A stretch of 64,000 nucleotides of DNA from Pseudomonas sp. PB106 (GCF_009764645.1 NZ_RWIM01000081.1:1-64000); one strand, 5' to 3'. Counted from the stretch's first letter, positions 37,778-47,151 are shown. Numbers and translations are program-made. The notes: a model not told the origin generated them from the sequence alone.

Positions 37778-40700
37778 GTGGCAAAACCATTTCTCGAAAA
37801 TACGTCCGCCGATTCGGTGCAAATAACCGACATCGAGGCGCCAGGCCAAAGCGCTGCGACCCAAGCCTTCGCGCAAACAACGCCCGCAACAGACACTGCG
37901 CCCCCTGGCAAAATGCCGAAGCTGAAAGACGTTGATAAATTTTTCGGCCCCCTGAGATTTGGCCAGGTCACCGTCAGCCGCGAAGAACTCCACTTGCTCG
38001 GTGCCAAGGTCGGCGGCAAAACGATTACAGCGGCCAACACTTACTTCAAAACCGCCGATCAAGCCTTTTACGATGCGCTGGAGCTGGATCCGTCCAAGGT
38101 CACCGCCCGCATGATTTCGGCCGCCGACGCCGATAGCCACAATGTCTCGACGTTCATGTTCGAACTCGCCACCCTGCGCTCTGAAACGGCGGGCCCGCTG
38201 ATGCGCAAAATGCCCGCGGGGGATCACGCCGCGCAGATGGACAAGATCAGCAACACCCTCAACGCGGTGCAACGTCTGGACATTCACGATGCCTCCCACC
38301 TTGATCAGATGCCGGGGTGGGTCGACCGGGCCAAAAGTCGCGCGATGACCTCAATGGGCGCCGGAATGCAGGCCTTTGGACTGTATAACGCGTACAGGGG
38401 AACGCTCGAGGCTCTGAAAAATCGCGATTGGGCCGAAGCCGGACTCAATGCCGGCGGCGGTATGGCCGAGATTGCCTCTCTCGGACTGGAATATGCCCTG
38501 AGCAAAACCGGCGAAGCCATGATTCGCAATGGCGCCCTGGCCTTCGAGCAATTCGGCAAAACCACCGCCGGCCTTCGATTGATCAGAGGGGCGGGGTTGA
38601 TCGCCAATGTCCTGACCCTGCCCTTTGATATCTATACCGCCGTCAAATCGTTCAGCGAAGCGGCCGTCGCCGAAGGCAAAAAAGCTCAGGATCTGTACGT
38701 CACCGGAGCCATGAGCGTGGTCAGCGCCGGCCTCTCGCTGACCCTGGGCATTGCCGCGCTGGCCGGTTTTTCCTATGCCGGCCCTGTCGGCCTTGCCGCT
38801 GCTGCCGTGATGATTATCGGCGCAAAGATCTACGCCGCCGCGCGCGTGGTCGATGACATCGACGATTACATCGAACTGACGTTCCACGAAAGCCTGCGCT
38901 CCGGCTGGTTCGCGTTTACCGGGCAGGATCTGGACCAGGACGTGATGGACCGCTACAAGCTTGAAAAAACCTATGTCGATACCTTCAAGGCCACCAAGAA
39001 GCGCAACGTCAAATGGCTCCAGAATGAGCTGAAAGATTCCATGGAGGCCATCGTCACCGGCCGAGTCAAAAGATCGCTCAAATCCGAACAAGTCGCCAGA
39101 TTCTCTTGGAATCCCGCTGCAGGAGAGCTCCCTTACGTCACTGTTGACTCGCCGACGCTGGAGGACACCGACGATATCTATACTTACCGCGATGGCCTGC
39201 CGACCGACAATGATCAGATCACCTTCGGCAAGGTCGATCCGGACAAGCCTAAAGGGATCCTGTGGCAATTGGGCGGCGGCAACGACGATGTGACCGGCGT
39301 GGCCGCCAAATCCAATACATTCATGTACGGCTCGGGCAAGAAAAGGCTGACCGGCGGGAAGCTCGACGATACTTTCGCCTTTCAAAATGCTCATGAAGCC
39401 CTTGATTTCGATCATGCACCCACACCACTTGAATGGGGTCATCTGAATGGCGGCGAAGGCAAGGACCTGTTGTGGCTACAGGGCAAAGTACCGCGCAACT
39501 TCAGCTCGACAACACCGCCTTACAAAGGCTTCGTCGTTGATCTGCCAAGAGGCAGACTGAGCCTGCGCTCTTCGCAAGCACCGGAACTGGACGCACAGCA
39601 CTCGAAAATCGAATCCTTTGAAAAAGTCCAGACGCTCCAAGGCGCATCCAGCTACGTTTACGGGACCGACAAGGCAGAAGAGATCGGGGTCAATGGCGAC
39701 GACTACATCAAAGCTGGCGGCGGTGACGACCAGATTTCCGTCAACAGCCACAACGCCATCGTCGATGGCGAAGGTGGCAATGACAGCTACCTGATCAGTG
39801 GTGACAGTCTCGAAGTATCCCTGAGTGAGGATGGTCTGGCGCACAGCACGGTGTATCTGGGAGTTTCCCTGGAGGCCATTCAGAGCTGGATGATTCAAGA
39901 CAACGCTCTGATCATCGAATCGTTGCGCGGCGATGCTCACGGTCTGCCACGCAGGGCACTGCGCATTGAAGGCGCCTACCAGACCATCAATGGCAAACGT
40001 ACATTACGCAACGATAAATGGACATTCATCACCCAGGATGGCTACTACCTGCAGCCCGACCTGCCGGGTGAAACGGCCGACCTCGAAAACTTTTCCGTCA
40101 ACGCCATCGTACTGAGCCCGGGCACTCCAAAGACTGCGCCGACCGTGTTGAACCATTACCAGATAGTCCCCACGGACGCCGATTCGTTCTTTTACGTCAG
40201 TGCGGATACCGCTATCGCGAGCCTCAGCGCGACACAACACGACAAAGCTCTGCTAAGCACTGTCTACATCGATTACGACAGTCAGGACATTTCCGAAGTC
40301 CGTGCGCATTACCAGGTGGAAATGGTTGCCGAGCACATCTACAAAAAACTTATCCACAAAAATATCCATTTGGTCATTCTGTTCAAGAGTGGCGCCACCG
40401 TACTGTCACTCGACAACAGCATGTTCCTGGATTTCAAGGGCGGCGCTCACGAGCCCTACCCCTCGGTCAGAGTGGGTATCTGGCAAGCAACGCACGGATT
40501 CAATCTGGTCATGCGTGACGGCGTTTCCTATCGAGTCGCCTATCCCCACCTGCCGTACCTGGACGACACGAAAACCCAGGGTCACAAAGTCGTCGAGAGC
40601 CGTTTCGCCCTGCACGAACGTGCCGGCACCTATCTTTTCGTCAAACCCGGCCTCAAAAAACTGACCCTGAAAAACTCTGCCCAGCGCATCGACTTCAAAA

Positions 40701-41317
40701 ACATGCGGCACGCCAGCGACTATTACCTGGAAGGTCGCTCTGCGTATTACGAGATTTACCCGAGCAGCAATATTTCCATTCATTTGTCGACGGCTGAAAA
40801 AGACGCCCGCACCTTCGGCTCTTCCAACTGGGTCATTTACACCGCGCACCTCGAAAAGCCGGTGCTGCGCAGTCAACTGAGCATCAGCGGCAGTTTGCTG
40901 AAGATCAACAGCATTCATGTTTACCTGCCGGACAGTGACGATCCTGAGTTGCCGATCGAAACCGTGGATGTCTGCCTCGCTTCTGGAAATCGCTACAGGG
41001 TCAACAATCTGTTCGAGACGATCAGTCTGGTTTCCATTGATGCTGCAGGCTATGAGTCAATTGACGCAATCGCCGAGGAAATCAACCGTCATTACTTGGC
41101 ACAAGAGCTGGAAAATGAAGAGACCCCGGTGGACAACCTGTATCTGAAGGCCACTCCTTTGGAAAAAATCCACTACAACGCAAGCTCCAAAACCTGGCAT
41201 GTCACCCATAGCCCGACGCGCGCTGTGCAGCTCCGGGACTTGGGCATCGGCAAGCCCCCAGCGCCGCAAAAAACCGCTGACGCAGCGTCGATAAACATCA
41301 CGCCAGTCAAGGATTGA
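37778..41317 (+). CDS. Large TcdA/TcdB-pore-like protein with RTX-type motifs
   Basis: An 1179-residue protein with a GTG start (GGAAGAGAG site upstream) and no signal peptide. Residues about 190-395 contain three hydrophobic stretches (267-285, 309-331, 333-356), then ARVVDDIDDYIELTFHESLR and SGWFAF. This pattern matches my memory of the TcdA/TcdB pore-forming domain of large clostridial toxins and Mcf-like insecticidal proteins. Residues about 495-670 carry degenerate Gly/Asp nonapeptide-like motifs (LGGGNDDV, LTGGKLDD, LNGGEGKD, AGGGDDQI, DGEGGNDS), likely calcium-binding beta-roll turns. The last 480 residues are beta-rich and unrecognised. It is followed 4 nt later by an ADP-ribosyltransferase-like gene. 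No type I secretion genes are nearby. The enzyme domains of clostridial toxins are absent, so it may act as a translocator. Confidence is for a toxin-related pore protein. Confidence 0.65.
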   Translation: MAKPFLENTSADSVQITDIEAPGQSAATQAFAQTTPATDTAPPGKMPKLKDVDKFFGPLRFGQVTVSREELHLLGAKVGGKTITAANTYFKTADQAFYDALELDPSKVTARMISAADADSHNVSTFMFELATLRSETAGPLMRKMPAGDHAAQMDKISNTLNAVQRLDIHDASHLDQMPGWVDRAKSRAMTSMGAGMQAFGLYNAYRGTLEALKNRDWAEAGLNAGGGMAEIASLGLEYALSKTGEAMIRNGALAFEQFGKTTAGLRLIRGAGLIANVLTLPFDIYTAVKSFSEAAVAEGKKAQDLYVTGAMSVVSAGLSLTLGIAALAGFSYAGPVGLAAAAVMIIGAKIYAAARVVDDIDDYIELTFHESLRSGWFAFTGQDLDQDVMDRYKLEKTYVDTFKATKKRNVKWLQNELKDSMEAIVTGRVKRSLKSEQVARFSWNPAAGELPYVTVDSPTLEDTDDIYTYRDGLPTDNDQITFGKVDPDKPKGILWQLGGGNDDVTGVAAKSNTFMYGSGKKRLTGGKLDDTFAFQNAHEALDFDHAPTPLEWGHLNGGEGKDLLWLQGKVPRNFSSTTPPYKGFVVDLPRGRLSLRSSQAPELDAQHSKIESFEKVQTLQGASSYVYGTDKAEEIGVNGDDYIKAGGGDDQISVNSHNAIVDGEGGNDSYLISGDSLEVSLSEDGLAHSTVYLGVSLEAIQSWMIQDNALIIESLRGDAHGLPRRALRIEGAYQTINGKRTLRNDKWTFITQDGYYLQPDLPGETADLENFSVNAIVLSPGTPKTAPTVLNHYQIVPTDADSFFYVSADTAIASLSATQHDKALLSTVYIDYDSQDISEVRAHYQVEMVAEHIYKKLIHKNIHLVILFKSGATVLSLDNSMFLDFKGGAHEPYPSVRVGIWQATHGFNLVMRDGVSYRVAYPHLPYLDDTKTQGHKVVESRFALHERAGTYLFVKPGLKKLTLKNSAQRIDFKNMRHASDYYLEGRSAYYEIYPSSNISIHLSTAEKDARTFGSSNWVIYTAHLEKPVLRSQLSISGSLLKINSIHVYLPDSDDPELPIETVDVCLASGNRYRVNNLFETISLVSIDAAGYESIDAIAEEINRHYLAQELENEETPVDNLYLKATPLEKIHYNASSKTWHVTHSPTRAVQLRDLGIGKPPAPQKTADAASINITPVKD

Positions 41318-41321
41318 CGCC

Positions 41322-42938
41322 ATGCGACCCAAATCACCTGCCCCGAAACGCCCCAGGCTTGACGTACCCGATACCCTTCCCCATCGAGACTCTGCTGTAG
41401 ATCTGCCGTTGTTGCGCCCGCCGCTTACGGATGCAACGGTTCTAACCGGTGAAGGCCTGACTCATCTGGACGCAACCGGATCGGTCATGGATGCGAATGC
41501 CCACGTCGGCGCATCGACAATGGACGTCGTCGATCTGCCAACGGTGTACGCGACTCAGCCAAGCAGTAGCGCGATCGCCAGTTACCACTTGAAACCAGCG
41601 ATGCTGCGCGGTATGCAACCCGCCAATCACGACGGCTTTCGCTACATCGTGTCGCGCAAGTTCGTCGATCTGGAACAGGGTGGCACCGTGCACGTCGAGT
41701 TTGACAGCAACCTAGGTGCGTACCGCGCGACAGACTTCCTGAAAAAGTTACCGTCTGGCCCCACCCTGTATAAAAACTACGGTGCTACCACCTGGACCAC
41801 CACCCGACCGCACGCTATCCGCGCGAGAACTGCGCTGCTCGCAGGCGCTTTCAAACAACTGCATCCGCGAGCAACGCCCGAAGAAAACATTCAACGCTTG
41901 CGTGCTTACAACTTGTCTGCTCAGGAGCACGTGCGCTTGCTCGACGACTTGAGCACGAATCTGCAACTGCCGAATTGGCTGCAACAACATCAACGGCAAT
42001 CCGAAGATCCGGCCGACCCGCAGCGCTTCGCGCAACTGCATCGGGAAATCGCACCGCTGACTCGCTCGATTCGCTACGAAACCTACGACTGGAAAAGCCT
42101 CGATGGCTTTGAGGAAAGTGTCAGTCCAGACTTTCTTCACGGCTTTCTGGATTCACTGGGCTACCGTCGCAACGTCAACGGTTTGCTGTATCGCGACGAT
42201 ATCCCGGCGCTGTTCAGGGTCGATGACCGTACATTGTTCGAACTGGCCAAGGACGGCGAAATGCTGCCGCGAATGAAACATGATGCTGGCTCGACGACGG
42301 GCACACCGATGAGCGCGACATTGAGCGGGACGCACAGTCATCTCTCGAACTACGGATACAACGGCTCCCCGCCTCATGAATACCTGAAGTACAACTACCA
42401 GACCGACTCGAGACCACCGCGAAACCCGAACAAAACCTACGAGGAATCCGCTTCATCAGATGACGACAGTTCGGTGTCCTCGCCAACCTCCGGTTCGGAT
42501 GACAACAGCGACATGATCCGCCGCAAACAAAGGGTCAATTTCGTTTACGTCATCGATAGCCGTGGCATGGAGGTGGTATTGCGCGAGGAAAACCGGGTTT
42601 TCAATGCCAAGGGTGGCAGCAAGGATTCCTGGCTGCCGGATGACGATCTGGAAGTGCATCTGTCGGTGCCAAAAGACCACGGGATCCCCGCCAACCGCCT
42701 CTGGCTGCTGAACTCCAGCCGGACCAAAGCGGCGAACATCAAGGACATTGCCGCTCACGCTGGCGCCACAGGCAGCGACATCGAGACGCGCACCCACGAC
42801 GGTTACCACAACAAATTTGAATATGACTACCTGATCGAGTCGCTGGACATCGCCGGCAAGCCGATTCTCAGGCTGAGCCCGGAGGCGGTTGCCGACGATA
42901 TCGTCTTCCCCGACCGTACCGACTCAGGCACTGATTAA
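41322..42938 (+). CDS. Candidate ADP-ribosyltransferase toxin, short paralogue
   Basis: A 538-residue soluble protein without signal peptide. A Pro-rich tail (1-80) leads to a helical module (about 90-225, with RLRAYNLSAQEHVRLLDDL). The C-terminal half resembles a cholera-toxin-group ADP-ribosyltransferase: Arg291 in LLYRDDIPALF, a serine strand SATLS at 331-335, a core strand VNFVYVIDSRGMEVVL, and Asp442-Leu-Glu444 in PDDDLEVHLSVP at the ExE position. A Ser/Asp-rich insertion (375-398) separates the second and third elements. The ART reading is inference from motif order, strengthened by the same pattern in the 48029 paralogue, where the third motif is a true ExE. The gene starts 4 nt after the pore protein, using an AAGGA site inside it, so the two are coupled. 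Target and export route are unknown. Confidence 0.55.
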   Translation: MRPKSPAPKRPRLDVPDTLPHRDSAVDLPLLRPPLTDATVLTGEGLTHLDATGSVMDANAHVGASTMDVVDLPTVYATQPSSSAIASYHLKPAMLRGMQPANHDGFRYIVSRKFVDLEQGGTVHVEFDSNLGAYRATDFLKKLPSGPTLYKNYGATTWTTTRPHAIRARTALLAGAFKQLHPRATPEENIQRLRAYNLSAQEHVRLLDDLSTNLQLPNWLQQHQRQSEDPADPQRFAQLHREIAPLTRSIRYETYDWKSLDGFEESVSPDFLHGFLDSLGYRRNVNGLLYRDDIPALFRVDDRTLFELAKDGEMLPRMKHDAGSTTGTPMSATLSGTHSHLSNYGYNGSPPHEYLKYNYQTDSRPPRNPNKTYEESASSDDDSSVSSPTSGSDDNSDMIRRKQRVNFVYVIDSRGMEVVLREENRVFNAKGGSKDSWLPDDDLEVHLSVPKDHGIPANRLWLLNSSRTKAANIKDIAAHAGATGSDIETRTHDGYHNKFEYDYLIESLDIAGKPILRLSPEAVADDIVFPDRTDSGTD

Positions 42939-42962
42939 CGGCTCATCATCTTTCAGACGCTG

Positions 42963-43553
42963 TCAGGCAAACAGCTCACCCTGCAACTCGTCGAGCAGCG
43001 CCTGGATCGCATCCAGTCGCTGTTGCGGATCATCGAGTTGCAGCAGGTCGATCTTGTCTTCCTCGGCGAACGGCAACAGATACGCCAACTGATTGGCCAG
43101 CGACTGCTGGCCAATCGCATCGGTGCCCATGTTCAACGCTTCGACCATCGGGTGCTCGGCCAGCGCCTTGAGCAGCGCGACCAGATCGGCGTCTTCGTCC
43201 TGCAGCGGCTGCTCGGGCTCATCGTCGAGCCACTCGACGTCGGCGAGGATCAACTGATCGCGTTGCACTTCGGTGCGCAATACATTGAAACGGCGTCCGC
43301 CCTGCACGCGAATCCCCAGCAAGCCGTTGTCCTGCTGCTGGAAATCGGTGATTCGTGCCTCGCAGCCGACCAGCGCAAAGCCCTCCGGCGCGAGACCGAC
43401 TTCGCTGCCGTCAAGAATGCACACCACGCCAAAACCACCGCCCTGTTTCATGCAGCGGCCGATCATGTCCAGGTAGCGCGCTTCGAAGATCTGCAAGTCG
43501 AGGTTGCAGCCGGGAAACAGCACTGTGTTCAGCGGGAAAAGCGGCAAGCTCAT
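42963..43553 (-). CDS. LON substrate-binding domain protein
   Basis: A 196-residue stand-alone PUA-like LON N-terminal domain, beginning MSLPLFPLNTVLFPGCNLDL and containing IFEARYLDMIGRC. It lacks the AAA+ and protease parts of Lon. Such proteins are widespread in pseudomonads, and their role is unclear, perhaps substrate recognition or regulation. The ATG at 43553 has AAGGAA at good spacing; the ATG at 43559 would abut the ribosome site. It lies 10 nt downstream of lrgB, so it is probably the last gene of a lrgA-lrgB operon. It is convergent with the toxin operon. Confidence 0.88.
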   Translation of the reverse strand: MSLPLFPLNTVLFPGCNLDLQIFEARYLDMIGRCMKQGGGFGVVCILDGSEVGLAPEGFALVGCEARITDFQQQDNGLLGIRVQGGRRFNVLRTEVQRDQLILADVEWLDDEPEQPLQDEDADLVALLKALAEHPMVEALNMGTDAIGQQSLANQLAYLLPFAEEDKIDLLQLDDPQQRLDAIQALLDELQGELFA

Positions 43554-43563
43554 AGACATTTCC

Positions 43564-44280
43564 TTACACCACCATCGACACCGCCAACGGCAGGAACACC
43601 GCCGTGGCCACGCCCATCAGACTCATCGCCAGCGCCGCGAAGGCGCCGCATTCATCACTTTCCTGCAACGCCACCGAAGTGCCGACCGCGTGTGCGGTCA
43701 TGCCCAGCGCCATGCCCCGTGCCTCGGGGCTGTGCACACCGAGGCGGGTCAACAGAGCCGGGCCGAAGATCGCCCCGATCACGCCGGTGATCAGCACGAA
43801 CACTGCCGCCAGCGCCGCGACGCCACCGATCTGCTCGGCCACCAGCATGGCAATCGGCGAGGTCACCGACTTTGGCGCCATGGTCATCAGGATCATGTGC
43901 TCGGCGCCGAACCACCAGCCCAGCAACACGCCCATCCCCGTGGCGACTACCCCGCCTATCACCAGCGTAGTAAAAATCGGCCAGAACAATTGGCGAATGC
44001 GCCGCAGGTTCAAATACAGCGGCACCGCCAGTGCGACGGTTGCCGGGCCGAGCAGAATACTGAGGATCTCGGTGCTCTTGCGGTACTCGGCGTAAGTCAG
44101 GCCGCAGCCGACCAGCACGCCGATCACCAACAGCATGGAGACCAGCACCGGTTGCAGAAAGATCCAGCGGGTTTTCTCGAATGCGGCCAGCACCAGTTGA
44201 TAGGCGCCGAGGGTGATGCCGATGCCGAACAATGGATGGTGGATTACCGAGGCCCAGGCGCCTTGCCAATCAAACAGCAT
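43564..44280 (-). CDS. lrgB: LrgB/CidB family membrane protein
   Basis: A 238-residue polytopic membrane protein of the LrgB family, with about seven hydrophobic segments. Recognisable stretches are PKSVTSPIAMLVAEQIGG and EARGMALGMTAHAVGTSVAL. LrgAB/CidAB pairs are described as holin/antiholin-like regulators of murein hydrolases; some members transport pyruvate or glycolate. The start codon overlaps the lrgA stop by one base (TGATG). Confidence 0.92.
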   Translation of the reverse strand: MLFDWQGAWASVIHHPLFGIGITLGAYQLVLAAFEKTRWIFLQPVLVSMLLVIGVLVGCGLTYAEYRKSTEILSILLGPATVALAVPLYLNLRRIRQLFWPIFTTLVIGGVVATGMGVLLGWWFGAEHMILMTMAPKSVTSPIAMLVAEQIGGVAALAAVFVLITGVIGAIFGPALLTRLGVHSPEARGMALGMTAHAVGTSVALQESDECGAFAALAMSLMGVATAVFLPLAVSMVV

Positions 44281-44645
44281 CAGGACTCCTCCGATGACGA
44301 CGGCGCGTGGCGCTTGACCATGCGCTGCATCAGCACGCCGGCGAAGGCCATCGACAGGATCAGCGACAGCACCAGCGCACCAACAATCGCCCAGAAATCG
44401 GCGGCAATGTCGCTCGCGTACACCATCACGCCCACCGCCGGCGGCACCAGCAGCAACGGCAGATAGCGCAGCAGACTGCCTGCCGCAAGATTCAGCGGCT
44501 CGCCGACTTCACCGCGAATGATCAGGAAAATCAGCAACAGCAGCAGGCCGATGATCGGTCCCGGCAGCACCGGCAACAGCAAGTGATTGAGCGCGGTGCC
44601 GAGCAATTGAAACAGCACCAGCAGGGTCAGGCCACGTAGCAACAT
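44280..44645 (-). CDS. lrgA: LrgA/CidA family holin-like protein
   Basis: A 121-residue membrane protein with four hydrophobic helices and the family stretch VLPGPIIGLLLLLIFLI, followed by LLPLLLVPPAVGVMVY. LrgA is the small, holin-like partner of LrgB. The pair forms an operon with the LON-domain gene. The start at 44645 lies 32 nt downstream of no other gene; the upstream neighbour, a MaoC hydratase, is divergent. Whether it belongs to the Lrg or Cid branch cannot be told here. Confidence 0.9.
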   Translation of the reverse strand: MLLRGLTLLVLFQLLGTALNHLLLPVLPGPIIGLLLLLIFLIIRGEVGEPLNLAAGSLLRYLPLLLVPPAVGVMVYASDIAADFWAIVGALVLSLILSMAFAGVLMQRMVKRHAPSSSEES

Positions 44646-44838
44646 CCGACATCTCCGTCTTACATTCCACCCAGCAGGGGCCCGGCATTATAAGCACGCC
44701 TGCGCTATGGATCGGCATTCGCCAAAAGCATGGTCGGTTGACCTGAGCAAATCGCCATGATGATCTACAGTGGTTCGCAGGGCGGTCAAATCCCCCACCT
44801 GAAAAACTATAAAACCGATGAACCCAAGGAGAGTCTCA

Positions 44839-45294
44839 ATGCCCTATGTTCCCGTTGCAGAGCTCAAAGATTATGTCGGCAAGGAACTCGGACGTTCCGA
44901 ATGGCTCACCATTGATCAGGAGCGCATCAACCTGTTCGCTGAAGCCACCGGTGATTATCAGTTCATTCACGTCGATCCGGTCAAAGCCGCGCAAACGCCA
45001 TTTGGCAGCACCATTGCCCACGGTTTCCTGTCGTTGTCGCTGATTCCGAAATTGATGGAAGACATCCTCGTCCTGCCGCAAGGCGTGAAGATGGTCGTCA
45101 ACTATGGTCTGGACAGCGTGCGTTTCATCCAGCCAGTGAAGGTCAACTCGAAAGTTCGACTGAAGGTCGATCTGGGTGAAGTGACCGAGAAAAAGCCTGG
45201 CCAATGGCTGCTCAAAGCCACCGCAACGCTGGAGATAGAAGGCTCGGACAAGCCGGCCTATATCGCCGAGCCACTGTCGCTCTGCTTCGTCTGA
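44839..45294 (+). CDS. MaoC-like (R)-specific enoyl-CoA hydratase
   Basis: A 151-residue hot-dog-fold protein. The hydratase-2 motif with its catalytic Asp/His is clear in ATGDYQFIHVDPVKA and STIAHGFLSLSLIP. Such enzymes hydrate trans-2-enoyl-CoA to (R)-3-hydroxyacyl-CoA, feeding fatty-acid or PHA metabolism. The C-terminal stretch FIQPVKVNSKVRLKVDL is typical. The ATG at 44839 has AAGGAGAG upstream, better than the ATG at 44818. The exact chain-length substrate is unknown. Confidence 0.9.
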   Translation: MPYVPVAELKDYVGKELGRSEWLTIDQERINLFAEATGDYQFIHVDPVKAAQTPFGSTIAHGFLSLSLIPKLMEDILVLPQGVKMVVNYGLDSVRFIQPVKVNSKVRLKVDLGEVTEKKPGQWLLKATATLEIEGSDKPAYIAEPLSLCFV

Positions 45295-45396
45295 TCGTTC
45301 TGGATGCGAAGCAGCGCACGCTGTTTCGCGTCACGTCTCTATTTATGCGACGCATAGCTGCGGCATACTCGGTCGCCTAATTGCCCGGATCCCGCT

Positions 45397-47124
45397 ATGC
45401 GCTCACTCGCTTCTCTTGCACCCATTGCCCTGACCCTGATGCTCACCGCGTGCGGCGACGGCGAATCGCTGTTGCCGCCGGATGCGCGCCTGCCGGACGG
45501 CGGGCGCTATCGCGGGGAACTGGTCGATGGCTTGCTGCAAGGTCAGGGGCGCGTCGATTATCCCAACGGCAGTTGGTACGCCGGGCAGTTCGACAAGGGC
45601 CAGTGGCATGGCCAGGGCGAGTGGCACGGCAGCAATGGCGAGGTCTATCGCGGCCAGTTTCAGCAAGGACTGTTCGACGGCCAAGGCAGCCTGACCACCA
45701 ATGCCAGCAGTTACACCGGCGGCTTCAAACAGGGCCGGCGCGAAGGCGAAGGCACCCTGAAAGAAAATGCGATGACCTATCGCGGCGAATTCAAGTCTGA
45801 CCAGTACTCCGGGCTCGGTCGTCTGGAGATGGACGACGGCAGTTCCTATCAAGGCCAGTTCGCCCACGGCAAACCCAACGGCGAAGGTCAGCGCGGCGAC
45901 TCCAGCGGCAACTCGTTCACCGGGCACTTCGTTAACGGACAACTGGAAGGCAACGGCACCTTCAACAGCGCCGACGGCGACATCTATGTCGGCGGTTTCA
46001 AGAACAACCAGTTGCACGGCAAGGGCCGCTACGAAAACGCTGACGGCGATGTCTGGCTCGGCCAGTTCAAGGAAGGCGCGCTGACCGGCAAGGGCGAACT
46101 GATCGGCGCCGACGGCAGCCATTACATCGGCTCGTTCAGCGACTGGCGCTTCAGTGGTCAGGGCCGACTGAATCTGTCGGATGGCAGCTTCTACATCGGC
46201 GGCTTCGACAACGACAGTTATTCCGGGCGCGGCACCTTGGTGCTCACCGATGGCAGCGTCATGAGCGGCAGCTGGATCAATGGTCAGCGCGTGCGTGACG
46301 CCGATGGCAAATTGCTGCCCGACACCCTCGAACTCGGCCTGCTCGCTCAGGGCCGCTTGCTCGACGATGCACTCGCGGCGATCCCGGCTTCGACCCCGGC
46401 GGTCGAGTTGTACACCCTGACCCTCGGCGGTGACGGCAAGCAAAGCGTGTTCCTGCGTGAATCCGATTACGTCGCCAACATGCTCAACACGCGCTTCGGC
46501 GCCTATGGCCAGATTCGTCTGGTCAACCACCGCGACCACCTCGGTGATCGGCCGATGGCCACTCGCGAGAATCTGCGCCGCGCCGCGCAGACCCTCGCCG
46601 AACGCAGCGGCCCGGAAGACTTGCTGTTCATCTACCTGACCAGCCACGGCACCGCCGAACATGAATTGGTTCTCGACCAGCCGCGCATGGAACTGGCCGA
46701 CCTGCCCGCCGACGAACTCGCCGCCGTTCTGGCGCCGCTGAAAAACCGCGACAAGATCATCGTCATTTCATCGTGCTACTCCGGCGGTTTCATCCCGGCG
46801 CTGAAAGACGAACGCACACTGATCATGACCGCCTCACGCGCCGATCGGGTGTCCTTCGGTTGCTCGGAAGAAGCCAACTTCACCTACTTCGGCGACGCGC
46901 TGTTCGCCCAGGCACTGAACCAGACCGATGATCTGGAGCAAGCCTTCAAACTGGCCAAGGCTACCGTCGCCGAGCGCGAGCTGGCGGACAATTTCGAAGC
47001 CTCGGAGCCGCAGATCTGGGCGCCGAAAACCGTGCTCTCGCACTGGCAACTGCTGCGTAAACAGCAAGCAAGAAAAGCTTTGCAAAGTGCTGCGTTGAAC
47101 GACGGAGCGGTAAAGAGCAACTAA
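45397..47124 (+). CDS. MORN-repeat lipoprotein with C13 caspase-like protease domain
   Basis: A 575-residue lipoprotein: lipobox LMLTAC with Cys19, then twelve MORN repeats of about 23 residues (about 33-300, of the form YxGxFxxGxxxGxGxxxxxDG). A C-terminal C13/legumain-like clan CD domain covers about 330-540. The catalytic pair is His417 in YLTSHGTAEHE and Cys460 in IVISSCYSGGF, each after a hydrophobic beta strand as expected. MORN repeats bind lipids or proteins at membranes. A lipidated periplasmic legumain-like protease is unusual; the substrate is unknown. It is a single gene, with the TIP30-like gene starting 27 nt later. Confidence 0.85.
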   Translation: MRSLASLAPIALTLMLTACGDGESLLPPDARLPDGGRYRGELVDGLLQGQGRVDYPNGSWYAGQFDKGQWHGQGEWHGSNGEVYRGQFQQGLFDGQGSLTTNASSYTGGFKQGRREGEGTLKENAMTYRGEFKSDQYSGLGRLEMDDGSSYQGQFAHGKPNGEGQRGDSSGNSFTGHFVNGQLEGNGTFNSADGDIYVGGFKNNQLHGKGRYENADGDVWLGQFKEGALTGKGELIGADGSHYIGSFSDWRFSGQGRLNLSDGSFYIGGFDNDSYSGRGTLVLTDGSVMSGSWINGQRVRDADGKLLPDTLELGLLAQGRLLDDALAAIPASTPAVELYTLTLGGDGKQSVFLRESDYVANMLNTRFGAYGQIRLVNHRDHLGDRPMATRENLRRAAQTLAERSGPEDLLFIYLTSHGTAEHELVLDQPRMELADLPADELAAVLAPLKNRDKIIVISSCYSGGFIPALKDERTLIMTASRADRVSFGCSEEANFTYFGDALFAQALNQTDDLEQAFKLAKATVAERELADNFEASEPQIWAPKTVLSHWQLLRKQQARKALQSAALNDGAVKSN

Positions 47125-47151
47125 GCTGAACAGTATCAAGGGAGAGACACT

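Noticed and set aside
41322..42938. RES-domain or Fic-type toxin
   Set aside because: No Arg-Glu-Ser RES order and no HPFxxGNGR Fic motif; the Arg, SATLS, (E/D)LE order fits ART enzymes better.
36690..42960. Prophage or integrative element around the toxin operon
   Set aside because: No integrase, tRNA, phage structural gene or flanking direct repeats were found; the region looks like a simple gene insertion between core genes.
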